This document shows, one piece after another, positions 27,301 to 39,300 of a stretch of DNA of 64,000 bases; position 1 is the first letter of the stretch; each line of letters opens with the position of its first letter. The stretch comes from Oreohelix idahoensis (Eukaryota > Mollusca > Gastropoda > Stylommatophora > Oreohelicidae), in NCBI GenBank assembly GCA_024509875.1, contig JAMPIV010014832.1, positions 844,911 through 908,910 of the forward strand. Reading direction: 5' to 3'. A program made the translations under genes and the position numbers. The notes below the pieces were generated by a model. It had not been told where the DNA came from. It saw only the letters and a program-made list of their open reading frames with translations, and searched no databases.

Positions 27301-30300
27301 TAGATAACAAAGGTTTTCCAAACCTAGTTCATTTAACAAAGTAGCAAGTAATGGTCCTTGGAACATGCATCAACCGATGCAGTACAATACAGCGACATGT
27401 GAGCTGGGAAAACATCTCGTGACGACGACTTTCGAAGACAGGCTATGAATCGAAATCGCTCACGACCCAAAATCGATAGAGTTAATGAAAAAGTCAATTT
27501 ACCTTGCTTTCATGAAATACACAGAAATATCACGCCTCCCGACATGTGGGAAACACTAGAGGTATTATCTCGAATAAACGAAATATCCATTAAGAGGACT
27601 ACACATCCCTGACAGAACAAAAAATAGCGGAGATCCCCTCTTCAACGAGGCATCTCTTTCGCCATTCAAATCGCTCACTCCACTAGTGGTGGGCGGAAAC
27701 CGATCGACCAAAAAGCAAGACCAGTCATGCGCAGTCCGGCGCGAAAAATGACCACAGCTCAAAAACTCAACTGCATTCAATACCAACGCGAGAAGACAAA
27801 TGCTTACCGAGAAAAGTGACTATAAATTTCAAGCAGTTGTTGCCCTTGCGTTATAAAATAGATATTGTAATAAAATGATGTTGCGAGAATTTATCACGCA
27901 ACAGTCGCGAAAGTTATTAAAGCGCACAAAAGCAAGCTTTTTAAAAGAATTTTGAAGTTCGAACTAGCGAACAAATTTAATATTACCGATTTACTGAAAA
28001 AAATGTTTCAGTGCATACCAAGTGGTATGAGACGGAATGTTGCGCACCGGAACAGTGCGATTCAGTGACATATGATCTCGGTCAGGTCGCAACTGAGCCA
28101 GAGTATCATTTAAAGGATTATGTGTCGCGCGTGATAATCGTGACAAAGAATGAAATCACATATTATATTTTCCCATGCAAGATGTAACAGTAGGATAAAA
28201 TATAAATGCTAGAAAAATATTATGTATAGGAACAGCCTAAACTAACAAAATCATAGAGAAAGATATGACTCGGAAGAAAAGGAATACGGACTAGTAAAGG
28301 AAAGAAGCAATGACTGCATTTGCTGAGTCATCAAAGACAAAATTCAACATCAATTAGCTAATATCTGCGTGAAGCAGAATCAGGTACCAATTGTAAATGA
28401 AGAGAATGGTGGTGAAAACACACACCATTGTCCCGCTCGATAACCATGCGAGCATCTCTATTGGTCCTAAATGTAACCACGGCGTCACCATACCTCTTAC
28501 TGGTATGTGGCAATAGACGCACAAACCTAACGTCTGCCGTGATGTTAAGGAAATCGCCAAGTTCCTGCCAAGTAGTTCGATGTGGCAGATTTCTTACCAA
28601 GACAGTGCGAGAAAATGCCCTTTTACCAATATATGTAGTATTATTGTCCCTCAATTTGGAGTAAGGATTGCCTTGATGCTTATTCCATTGATCACTATTT
28701 ACGTTGTTATTTCCTAAACGCAATGTATCCTTATTGTATACTGGAACATACTGGCTAGACCGAGTATGATCTCTAATTCCTTTCAAACCCACATGTTTCG
28801 AACATGTCATAGTAGATAACCTGACAGGCATATTTACGCATTTGTGTTTAGATGTACTAATATTCGTAGAATTATGTAAATGCGCAACACCTGTATTATC
28901 ACCATGAATAGTACCGTTTTTTAGAAACAGCAGCAAACTTTGTGTCAACCTTTTTAACACTAACCCTACTATGAAGAGCAGAGGCACTACAACTATGTTG
29001 TAACCCCAGAGGATGATTGGCAGTATCAATGCCAGCATTGATGGTATCTAGATTACCACGCTGTGTATAGAGATATTTATCAAAATACTTTGAACCAATC
29101 AGAACCTCATCAGAACCCACCGGTTCACTCTGGACATACTGGTCTGGCTTTTTAGTACCTAAGGGCTGCACCTTTGTAATATTCTTAGGAATGATGTTAG
29201 AACTCTCACTCCCTGATGCAATCTGATCCTGTCGATGAATGGATACCTTTTTAACTGCGAGCATAGAATCATTAGTTAAATCATTTGTTAAACTGCTTAC
29301 ATTGCCACTGGCCTGTAGCCGAGACTTACACTCCACAGAGGCAGTATTAATGCGAGGAGAATCCATGATATTGTATCGATGACTAGGGAAAATATACCTG
29401 CCTCGATATGATCTCCTCACTCTTTCAATATGTGATGACGTGATATTATCATTCTTAGTGGGCCTAGATTTTTTTGTGGATGTCATATACTGATCCAACC
29501 CATGAAGAACCCCATCAGTGTGCAAGGCTGATGGCTTAACGTAAGTCGGAGACGACTGTTTTCTAGGCAAAGTGAAAACTTTGCTGACGGACTTATTTGT
29601 CTTCATTTTATTATCTGCGTTCATCCTAACTCCCAAATCATCATTCAATGTAGTAAAATCATTTGCACTATTGATTGTTACCGCAGTTTTCTTAGAATCA
29701 GATTCACCATGACCCTGTCGCCAAGGCATATTCCCTGTAATGGCAGTATTTTTCTGTAGAGGGAAGTTGTATGTCCCTCGGAATGATTTCTTAAAACCCT
29801 GAAGACTATAAGCATTGAGTGCTAGGTGCGGACTCATTGCTTTGGTAAGGTGTTGATCATCAACCTTACGTTTAACAACATCAACCCCAACCCTAGACAA
29901 CTCCTTGTTGTTTAAGACCACATTTCTTACTACATCAAACCTCTTTCTTAATTCATTACCTTCAGAAGACAGGCATGCGATCTTCTGCATCTGCTTCTTA
30001 TTTAATTTATTTAAGTTAGTTGTTATTTTCCTCTCACTAGCAAGTAAAGAGTCGACTGTGATCAATGCTGTTGAGAGTTCATAGATTTGTTGTGTTTTCT
30101 TTTCTAATTCAGCATACATATGTTTCTCATTTTCTTTATGGGAATCAATTATTAATTTCTCATTATCTTCACGCAATAATGCCAAGTCGCGCGTGGAAGA
30201 GTTCACCCTACTTGTCTGGTCGTTCAACATCTGTTTTAATGAAGTCACCTCCTCGTCCAACTTTTCTTCCTGTCTAAGAAAACATTCATAAAATTTATTA

Positions 30301-33300
30301 TCATCGGAATGAAATATTTCCATTATGTTATTCTCCTCAAATAACACACTGTCATTTTCCCCGTTTTCTATCTCAATCTTTGACTTTATGTCGCTAGGTA
30401 GGCAGAACTGTGTATCTATGTCCTTTTCATAGTAACTGGATCCGACCTGCATATCATCAGGCAGAATCAAATCACATTGAATGTACTGGTCTGTACATGG
30501 TCGACTCAGGTTATACCTTTGTTTTTCAAATTTTGATTTCAAAATTGAGACTTCAGCTTTCAGCTCCTGAATAACCGAGTTCAAAGTATTATTCTCCTTC
30601 AATGTATTTTCTGAAAGCTCCTTAGAATTTGACAGTTCCAATTGTGATGACGCGAGGTTTGTATTGGCACTCTCGACCTGTGAAGTTAGAGTCCTTATCC
30701 TCTCATTTAAATCATTAATCAACATCTCCTTGCTCTCAAGGATCTCCGACAACTCATCTACTTTGTTTTCCTCCTCAATATCTTCTAAAAGTTTCTTATG
30801 TCTAAAAGACAATTCATGAACTTTATTAGTATTCGCTGTCAACAGCGTCATCTGATTCTTCAGTGAAACATTTTCAGACTCTATAACCAATAACTTATTC
30901 TCATACTCTCTCTTTAGCCGCTGCAACTCATTAGTAAGAGCCATATCTTTACATAATTGTTCCTCCTTATTATGATCATCAGGAATGTTGTTTTGAAGCA
31001 TATTATTTATATTCTTCAATATATGATCGTGTTTCACATGAGTATATTGCTGCACAAATATACGAAGGTTCACAGACAGTAAATCCGCTAAATCTTTAGC
31101 CATTATTAAATGAGGGACGGAGTGAAAATTATCCTCAGCAAAAAACTTTAGGGATATTGACGCATCTGACAAAAAACGATCCATCACATGCTGTTCAAGT
31201 TCTGAGCCATGTAATCTATCAATCTCCCAACCATCCTGGAGAATCTCATCCAGAATAGACCTCATGTCTAATTTTTTTGTAATATACTCCTACTCAATAT
31301 GTTAAATATTTCCTAAAGAAATTCAAATTATTCCTTAAACCAATGTATGGCAAGGTCCTGTACGTAGAACCTAAATAATTCCTATTTCCAACTATTAATA
31401 ACGTTATAGTAATATATCTAAGTGCTTTCCCTAGTAAACAAAACACTTTCCCATTACTCATAACATGTTGATATCCAATGTAGGTCGGAACCCCAAAAAA
31501 GTATAAACGTGTGTACGCAAAACAAAATGGAGTTTACATTTGACGTCACAACTCCTACGTCACAGTTTTGTGCGTAACAATTAAAAGATTTTCCCCAAAT
31601 GATTTATAATATATTAATCTATTTAGGAGTCATATTAAGGGCTTTAGCCTGCTTAATAAAATAATCTAAGGTAGACATTATATAATATTTATCTGAAATA
31701 ATTCTCCTTAAAAGTGTTACTCAATTAATATCAAATTATTTTTCACTCTAATCAGTGTAACACGTTCTTGTCCAAGAACGGTATGCAATATCATAACTAT
31801 TAGATATTATTTATCAATGAAATGGTTTATGCATTTAATATATCAAGATAGAAGAAACAATATAGACAATAGCAACAGGACAAGATGAATAGGACAGATG
31901 AAAACGTTCGCAGAAATCAAATAAAATAGAATGTAGAACAAAATTCGGATGTTGCAAAGGATGCAATAATATCTGCGAAGGGCAAAGTAACAAGACAAGA
32001 AACATCACAGTGTATAAATACAAAGGTGTAAAAAAACTGAACTATAGCCAGATTGAGAAGGACGTAGGTTACAAACAATATACATTATAAAAATAAGGTA
32101 CGGATAAAAAATTACTACGAAAACAACAATAAAAACCTGACGAAACAACTAAACAGATACTATTATAAGAAACAAGTAGAGATCAGAACTACAGCAAGGT
32201 TTCTAGCCTTGAACCGGAATTATCGCTCAATTGAAACTTACAAACTAAATCCTATAGAACGTCTGACAAGAGCCCGAATTAGCTTCGAGATGAACCTCGT
32301 TTGTCAGATCGACCTCCCTTCCGCCCACGAAGAACATGGAACATTTAACATAAAATAGCATGAATGTGGACATATTAAAGGATCTATCCTCACATATAAC
32401 GGTGGCACAAGTGTACATAATAACCACAATTACTTATCTTGAAAGAAGACAAAAAATATCCCGGCCCTCGCAACGCTAGCGAAAAACTTCCATGTTGGGT
32501 CTCGGGTGCCGTTACATATATGAATCGCCTTCATATACAAGTGGGAGTAAACCAGATATGTAGCTGTTCAACGTTGACTTTGGCAGATGAAGTCCAGCGT
32601 TGACCTTGACCTTAGATGACAGTTATTTTGAATCCCAAGTACACGATGATGTCGCCTTGAAAGCTCCCAAGATTTCAAAAGATTATTTTTCATGGATATT
32701 CGTTCCCTTGAAACTTGTTCATAGCACACTGGCCCACCAGATGTAGAGTCTAGTAGATGTAGAGTCTACTTTATTCACCGTTGAAGTCGTTATAGACTAT
32801 GCTGCATACATGGTGTATGGGTTGTAATAATATGCCGTGGTTAACTTCTTCTTCTTGCGATCGCATCTTTGATGATTACACCGTCAGACGAGTTCTCATG
32901 ATGAATTCGACTGTTGTTTGAAGTTCCTCTTTAACTCCATATAGCTTTGAGTTTAGTGTTGAGTCATTGGGCCAGTATATCTTTCTTAACTGGTCATACA
33001 GAGGACAGTCCTGTAGAACATGCTCAGCAGTTTGTTCGTTTAATCCACATGTGCACAGTGGTGAAGCAGACAATCGTAGCTTGTGCATGTGTTTATTCAG
33101 TTTGTTATGCCCTGTCCTGAGTCGAAAAATAGTTGTCTGTCCCTGCCGGTCGAGAGTGTGATAGTCGTCTTTGGGTTGGTTCTGTTCTCTTCTGATAGTC
33201 TGGATAGCTCTCTTTTTCTCAAAGTATGTGACTTCATTATCTTCTTGTTCACATTCTCCTCCCTTTTTTGCAAGTTTATCTGCCTTTTCATTTCCGGGTA

Positions 33301-36300
33301 CACCACAATGAGATGGTACCCACTGAAGTATGGTTCTCTTTTTGGCAGCTACCTTGTTTAGTTCATTTCTCAGATGCGGGAGTTTACCACCCTTGAGAGC
33401 TTGCAGGACAGACAGTGCATCTGTGAGGATGACTACCTGGTGGCAGTCAGAGTTGGTGTTATAAATCATATTTGCAGCTTGCTCTAGAGCTTGAACCTCA
33501 GCTGTATAGTTGGAACAGAATTTACCAGTGGGAATGTGCCTAGTCTCATAGTGGTTGTCAGGATATGAGATAAAGATACCGGCACCTCCATTCCTAACAG
33601 CATTAGTTGCTGATCCATCTGTATAGGCATGTATCCATGATTGATCGGGATAGCTTTCTTGGATCATACTCAATGTAGCAGTTCGTTTTTGCAGATCATT
33701 ATACTCACATCCACTTGTGAGACCACTGACTGTTGTATTAATTTGGAGGGCACTGCTGGCCTGCTCCCATGGTACAGGGTATAGGGTGGGCTTCAGTGGT
33801 GTTGTCTTCATGGATAGGTCTTCTTGATGCTGTCTTATAAGTCTTTTCCCCCGATGCACAAAGCTGCTACGCTTTAGACGTCCCAATGCCAGATCATCTA
33901 GTCTTGCCTTCATTGGGTGCATTGGCATACTGTTGTACTTTTCCATCTGGATCATGGTTTTTGTGTCTCTTCTATGGGACAATGTCTGTAATCCAGCAAC
34001 CTTCTGCATCTCTGTTATTGGTGTAGTTTTCATGGCTCCTGTAATGAGCCTGAGAGCTTGATTTTGCACCTTGTCCAAAGACTGCAGATGTGAGTTAGCA
34101 GCTGATGACCATGCTGCTGAGCTAAACTCTAAGTGTGGTCTTATTACTCCATTATAAATCTTCTTTAGATTTCGTTCATTTGCTCCCCAGTTGGTACCTG
34201 CTAATTTTCTGAGTATGCCTAGTCGTCTTCGGGCCTTTCCTTCTGCATTTTCAATATGCTTATTCCATGTAAGCCTTTGGTCAAATGTCACCCCAAGATA
34301 GGTGGGGTAGCTTTCTTCCTTGATCACGGTTGTCCCTAGGTGTATGTTAGCTGATTTGTCCTTGGGGGCGAGGGAGAACAGTGTTGTGGAGGTTTTGTCT
34401 GTGTTTATTGTGATAAGCCATTTCTCTGCCCATGACACTAGCATGTCTGCTGCCCGCTGCATTCTATAATTTGCTGTGGTGACATTTTCATCAGCGCACC
34501 AGAGTACTAGGTCATCTGCATATAAGGCAGCTTTAACTCCTGCAGGGAGATCTTTCACCAGGTCATTGATGTAAACAAGGAAGAGTGTTGGGGAAATTAC
34601 TCCTCCTTGAGGTACCCCCTGATGGAGCAACACTTTTCTGCTCTGCAGACCGTCAAGAGTGACTCTAGTTCTCCTGTTATGCAAGTATGACTGGATCCAT
34701 TTCATCATGTTGCCTTGGATTCCACTTCTCCTAAGTTTTGCAATGAGGCCACCCTTCCACACCCCGCCAAAGGCCCGCCTGAAGTCGACCCAGATCGCCA
34801 GGACCTTTCTCCTCTCCCGGAAGGCATCCCCCATCGCTTGAGACAAGTAAGTAACTTGGTCTTCTATACTGTAGCATTCTCTAAATCCAGCTTGTTCCGG
34901 CACCAGGATCTGCTCAGACTCCAAATACCATTTCAATCTGTGGTTGACTATTCGCTCCATAGTCCTCCCAACACAGCTTGTGAGACTGATTGGCCGGTAA
35001 CTTGCAGCCTCGGTCTTACATTTCCCTTTCTTTAGTATGGGTATTGTGATGGCTTCTCTCCATACTTGGGGTACCGTTCCTTTCAACCAGCTGTGGTTGA
35101 ATATCTCAAGCAGTTCTGTCCCTGCCGCTGAGCTCAGATTCACCAGCATCTCGTTGCTGACTTTGTCTGGGCCGGGTGACTTTTGAAACTTAAGCTTGGA
35201 AATAGCCTTCTGTAGCTCTCCCAGTGCGATGGGTTCCCTCATTGGGGCAGGAGTATCTGTCTGTCCCACGGTTGCCAGCACTTCTTTTCCTATCTCTCTC
35301 TGATGGTCTATGTCAATGGGCAAGCTGCTTTCTGAACCGTATCTTCTAGCAAACAAGTCTGCAGCTTGTTTTCCTCTGAAAAGTTTGCCACCTTCATCCA
35401 ATGTGATAGTCTGCCTTGGTGAGGAATGCTCTTCATTTAGAGACTTGACTAATCTCCAAAGTTTCCTGCCGTCTTTCTCAAGGTTCAGCGATGCCGTTTT
35501 AGTTCTCCAGCTTTTCCGCTTTTCTTCTAGCTTTGTTCTCTGAAACTCTGCTACAGCCTTTTTCCATTTGTTGTGAGTTTCAAGTGAAGGCTGAGACTCT
35601 GCGTCCTTTCTAGCCTTGTCCATAGCTTCCTGACGTTCTTGGAGTGTGCTGGACCAGTATGGTATGTAGTTACGCCGGCATCCTTTGGGAATGGTTTCTT
35701 TGCAGCTTGTAGTATGCATCTGTTGAAGTCTTTTACCACTTCATTAATGTCTCTGTTCTGTACCTTGAGGGTAGACAGCAGCGTGTTCACCTGATGCCTG
35801 AATAAACCCCAGTTGGCTTTTTTGTAGTTCCATCTTGTAATGGCTGGGCCTGTACTGAGAGTTGCACTCTGGACAGTAAGAAAGATTGGGCGATGGTCGC
35901 TTCCCCCTAGTTGGTCTCCTACTCTCTACTAATAGATCCAGCTATATCTGGTGTGGAGAAGGCAAGATCTGGTGTTGAGGTTGTGTGCCATCCTCTGGAG
36001 TAGAAGGTAGGAGTATCTGTGGCATTATTGACTAGGATTAGGGAGTGATCATCTTGCCAAGTTTCAACCTCTTCACCTCTGTGATCCAGATGGTTATAGC
36101 CCCAGCTCTGGGAGTGGCTATTAAAGTCTCCAACTGCTATAAAGTTGGTGGCTGGTACCTGTATAGAGCTGAGACTCAGGGGTTTGTTGTTCGGACAGTA
36201 ATAGTTCAGGAGTTCTATTTCCATCTTGTCTACCTTTATCTGCAGCAGCTGATATTCTGCTCCATCCATGAAGGTTTTCCTTTCGTGTGCAGGAATGTTA

Positions 36301-39300
36301 TTCCTTACAAGAGTAAGTACTCCTCCTTTTCGTCTATCTTGTCTGTCGGATCTGAAGCATTGATATCCCCTTATTTTAAAGGTTTGATCTGCTTTCAAGT
36401 GAGTCTCTTGGATACAGCAAACACTGACTTGCTTCTCATACAAGATGTTTTCCAGCTCTGTCTTTTTGCTGTATCCAGCCTGCTTGCTGTTCACTCCCTC
36501 TGCATTCCAGTGCATCATGACAAGTGGCACTCTGGGTTTCTCTTTTTCTGTTTTGTTTTGGTCAGTAGTTCTCCTCCGCCGTCTGTTGACTCCACAAGAC
36601 GGTCTAGAGGGTCCTCCAGTAGCTGAGGGTGGGCTCTGTCGAGGCTCAGAGCCCGGCACTGCACCTGCCTGGTGGAGCTCCACAGGGCGAGCACCAGAAC
36701 GAGATTTATTTGACGGTGTACTCTCCATAGAAAAAAAAAAAGCGAGTTGCATGATACTGTGGTTTCCGGTGCGCCTTCTGGCCCAGTATCTACGACTTTA
36801 GCACCTGTTCAACGGGAGAGTGGGCTCATCCCTAATCTGTTTATGTTCCCAGTAGTAGACTATTCGCAAGCAGCCTGGGGGTGTCACTGCTCTGCGCGGA
36901 CCTTGTTTACCGAGGCGGCGTCCGAGCTCGTATGGTGAAAATATGGTTGCGTTATCTTCAAAATAGCCCTGTCTTTCCCGTGGCTTTTCTGCCATCCTGC
37001 AACTTTGAGTTAGGGAGTTCTGAGCTCCAGTCTCTTTCCCAGGCATTTTATCCTGGCCTGGCACGCATACAGAGGACCCCACTTCTGGTTCTAAGTTAGC
37101 AGTTGGGGATAGGTGGGGTAGCACACTGTGCATTCCCCGTCATCCAGGGGGCTCTCCAACTATGCAGAGCTTGCACAATGCTGTGCTCTGGTTCGGGGCT
37201 CTCCCAAGGAATCCTCACGTCCTGCACAGAGCCACTTCCCGATACCCACCACCTGCCAACCCTCCATTGTAGAAATCTCCTGCATGCGGCCATCCAGTCA
37301 AGAGCCAGTATTAAGTCTGGTGCCCAAGTGATCCCCCCAAGCTCAGTGTGCAATGCTGGGTTCTCATCATGCTGCAACACAGGAGGGATTGTGATGCTCA
37401 GCCATCTCTCTCAATTCTGCACCGATAAGTGACATCGGGGACTTAACTTTGCCTCAGTACTGGGAGGCCCCGTTTCCGGGTACACCACACACAGCCAATT
37501 GAGGCAACGGTCGCCATGGGCGTGATAGACGACAAACAGTGAAGAATGAGGCAAGAAAGCATTTAACCCATGAAGTGGGGGTGGATTGGTGCAGACCAGA
37601 GCATGTACCACTCGCCGGTGGGTTCTGCATCTACACCTATAGGGTTCCACCCACTCCTCAGCCCATTTAGTCTGGCCCCTCACCCAGGACCTGTCCGGCT
37701 TGGGTGACCCTGCCAGGAGTAAAACTCCCGCCGGCATAGCTCCCGGGATCATTGAGGCGCTCAAGCTCTCCAACCACGGCAAGGTAGGCTTACATGTGGA
37801 GAGGCCGTGGTTAACAACTGTCAATAAAGTTAATTTAACTGTTATCAACTTCAGTCGGGCTTATATATGGCTGACACAAATTCAACATTATGAAACAAGG
37901 GTGTAGTCTGAAGTACTGACCACAACTGATAAAAGGATGTAAGTCGAGTCCATTTTCTTGACGAAGACGCAGACAATTTATTACAGACGTTAGTACAAGT
38001 TCAAACGTAATATTCATAAGCATGCATCAACAACGTAGATTACTTCTGGGATATGACAGTTCATATTGTTCTCGTTCTTTCCAATTTCTATTAATCATGA
38101 GCTTGATCAACATCTTATAATAAGGACCGACCCTTCAAGGACGGTGACGACCTTCGTGGTAATAATTTCTTCTTGGCTTTCTTGGAGCCTACACGCCACA
38201 ACGGGCTTCTGAAGTAATCCATAAAAAATGCAATAGTAACCTTCAAAATATTCTGGGTACGTCTGGAACCCACTAGAAATACGACCTGTGGTTCGTATTG
38301 AGGTCCAGCCAGATCGAAACACGTCAGAAGGACTGACGAGAAAATATCATATAATTAATGTACACATATCGCCCTACCTTGGCCGATACAACTGTGCTCC
38401 TCTCCGGAGACTTTGAATACTTTATGAAGGCTTCCCCAATATCTGGGCAAGCTTGAACAATAGTTCACAAAAATACATGACCGACACCGGTCATGGCCAT
38501 CAGGTCTCTCCTACGTCATTGCTCTCTCCTTTTCTTTTCATCCCTTCGCGCACCGCGTTGCGCCTTTTTTCCCACTAATCTCCCCGACCGTGCGCAAATA
38601 ATGAATTATATATATACTTACTCAAATGTGCCCCCACATTTAAATTACACGCGCCAAAAGGACGCAACAGTGACATATGGCTGAAATTTTAGAGTCAGTG
38701 CTTTAAATCCTTCACTAAGTTTCTTGGTTACTGTTTAGTTTTATCTACTGTCTCTACATTTATTGTTAATATTTGGCCTGTAACAAAATAATTAATGCAG
38801 CTATACTGTTTAAACAGTGAGTTTTACTGCATGAATTAAACAGTTTTGCAACAGACACATTAGACATTTGATTTGTATGTTTTATAGTTTGTAACTATGA
38901 CTAAAATAAGATTTCCATGAATTTTGTTAACAGTACCCCAATATTACTGTACAAATATGAGACCTGGACAATAAATAAGCAGTTGGAAAGAAAGGCAACA
39001 GAGATTTGATTCTAAATATGGATACAAAGGATGCCTTGAAAAGATGGACAAACAAATGAGGAAATTCTCAGTGAAACAGAAGAAAAGCCGCCAGTTAATC
39101 AGCACAGTAAGGTACAGATGGTTTTTTAACATGTCAAGAGAAGAGAAAAATTGGAGAATCCAGTAACAGCTGGTAAATTCAGCTCAAGAATAGGAAGATA
39201 GAAATGCCTTGTCAAAATACCTAATGATATAGGAAAAGAAGGAAAACACAGCTGATTCAAGATGCTAGAGATTGTTAGTTAATATGTATCAGTACAAGCA

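Larger units (their letters stand above)
18562..27903 (-). mobile_element. Inner Ty3/gypsy-type LTR retrotransposon with integrase upstream of RT (Gmr1-like order)
   Basis: Complete insertion: LTRs 18562-19640 and 26823-27903 (about 99% alike by eye), flanked by GTCGC (18557-18561 and 27904-27908). LTR ends are inverted: TGATGCGTGAT and ATCACGCAACA. The polypurine tract, on the minus strand directly before the 3' LTR, reads GGGAGGAGGTGGTGATA. A PBS-like TGGTGGCCATAAGC starts 2 bases after the 5' LTR. Coding order on the minus strand is gag, aspartic protease, H2C2 zinc finger plus integrase core, GPY/F, then RT and RNase H. RT sequence is gypsy-type (YLDD), yet IN precedes RT as in copia and as described for Gmr1-like elements. 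Several single-base frameshifts make this copy inactive. Confidence 0.93.
32846..37803 (-). mobile_element. EN-RT-RNase H LINE, copy B, inserted in the LTR
   Basis: Same family as copy A and about 98-99% alike by eye. The target duplication is GCCGTGGTTAA(C) (32834-32845 and 37804-37815), which also shows the LTR was there first. It extends about 300 bp further 5' than copy A (37527-37803). That region has no recognised ORF1. Its 3' end is a CTT run on the plus strand, as in copy A. Confidence 0.93.
13940..38669 (-). mobile_element. Outer LTR retroelement, hosts two later insertions
   Basis: A repeat beginning TGTAGAGTCTAGTAGATGTA occurs at 13940 and 32742. The outer ends are flanked by GTGAC (13935-13939 and 38670-38674), so I treat the whole span as one insertion in the 27 kb agrin intron, antisense to the gene. 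From 38669 down: 5' LTR (split by LINE copy B), a PBS-like TGGTGGGCCAG, a leader, a 19-codon gag-like stub, a 788-codon coiled-coil ORF, an RRM-like frame, the insertion site of the inner element, a remnant of Ty3/gypsy RNase H, a long 3' noncoding part and the 3' LTR. It lacks its own recognisable gag body, protease, integrase and RT, so it was probably non-autonomous, using a relative of the inner element. Confidence 0.78.
32742..38669 (-). repeat. 5' LTR of the outer element, split by LINE copy B
   Basis: LTR sequence is 32742-32845 and about 37804-38669 (about 958 bp without the LINE). Outer end ...GGACGCAACA followed by GTGAC. The U3 tip (38487-38669) differs from that of the 3' LTR; the divergence starts inside a palindrome CATGACCGACACCGGTCATG (38477-38496). 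Confidence 0.75.

Noticed and set aside
28358..29038. A separate 226-codon gene starting [17 protein letters not shown] with membrane segments
   Set aside because: The first 45 codons overlap the coiled-coil ORF in another frame; the hydrophobic start is a shadow. Only the part after 28916 is taken as meaningful.
36045..37432. Several 60-190 codon ORFs opposite or upstream of LINE copy B endonuclease, repeated at 7389-8775
   Set aside because: They are conserved between copies only because the copies are recent duplicates; no domain, and most are antisense. I also could not call any of them ORF1.
13940..38669. Treating the left and right LTR-like repeats as two independent solo LTRs
   Set aside because: Matching GTGAC at the outer flanks, PBS-like and polypurine sequence at the inner edges, and gag/RNase H traces between them fit one element better; kept as an open alternative because of the U3 mismatch.
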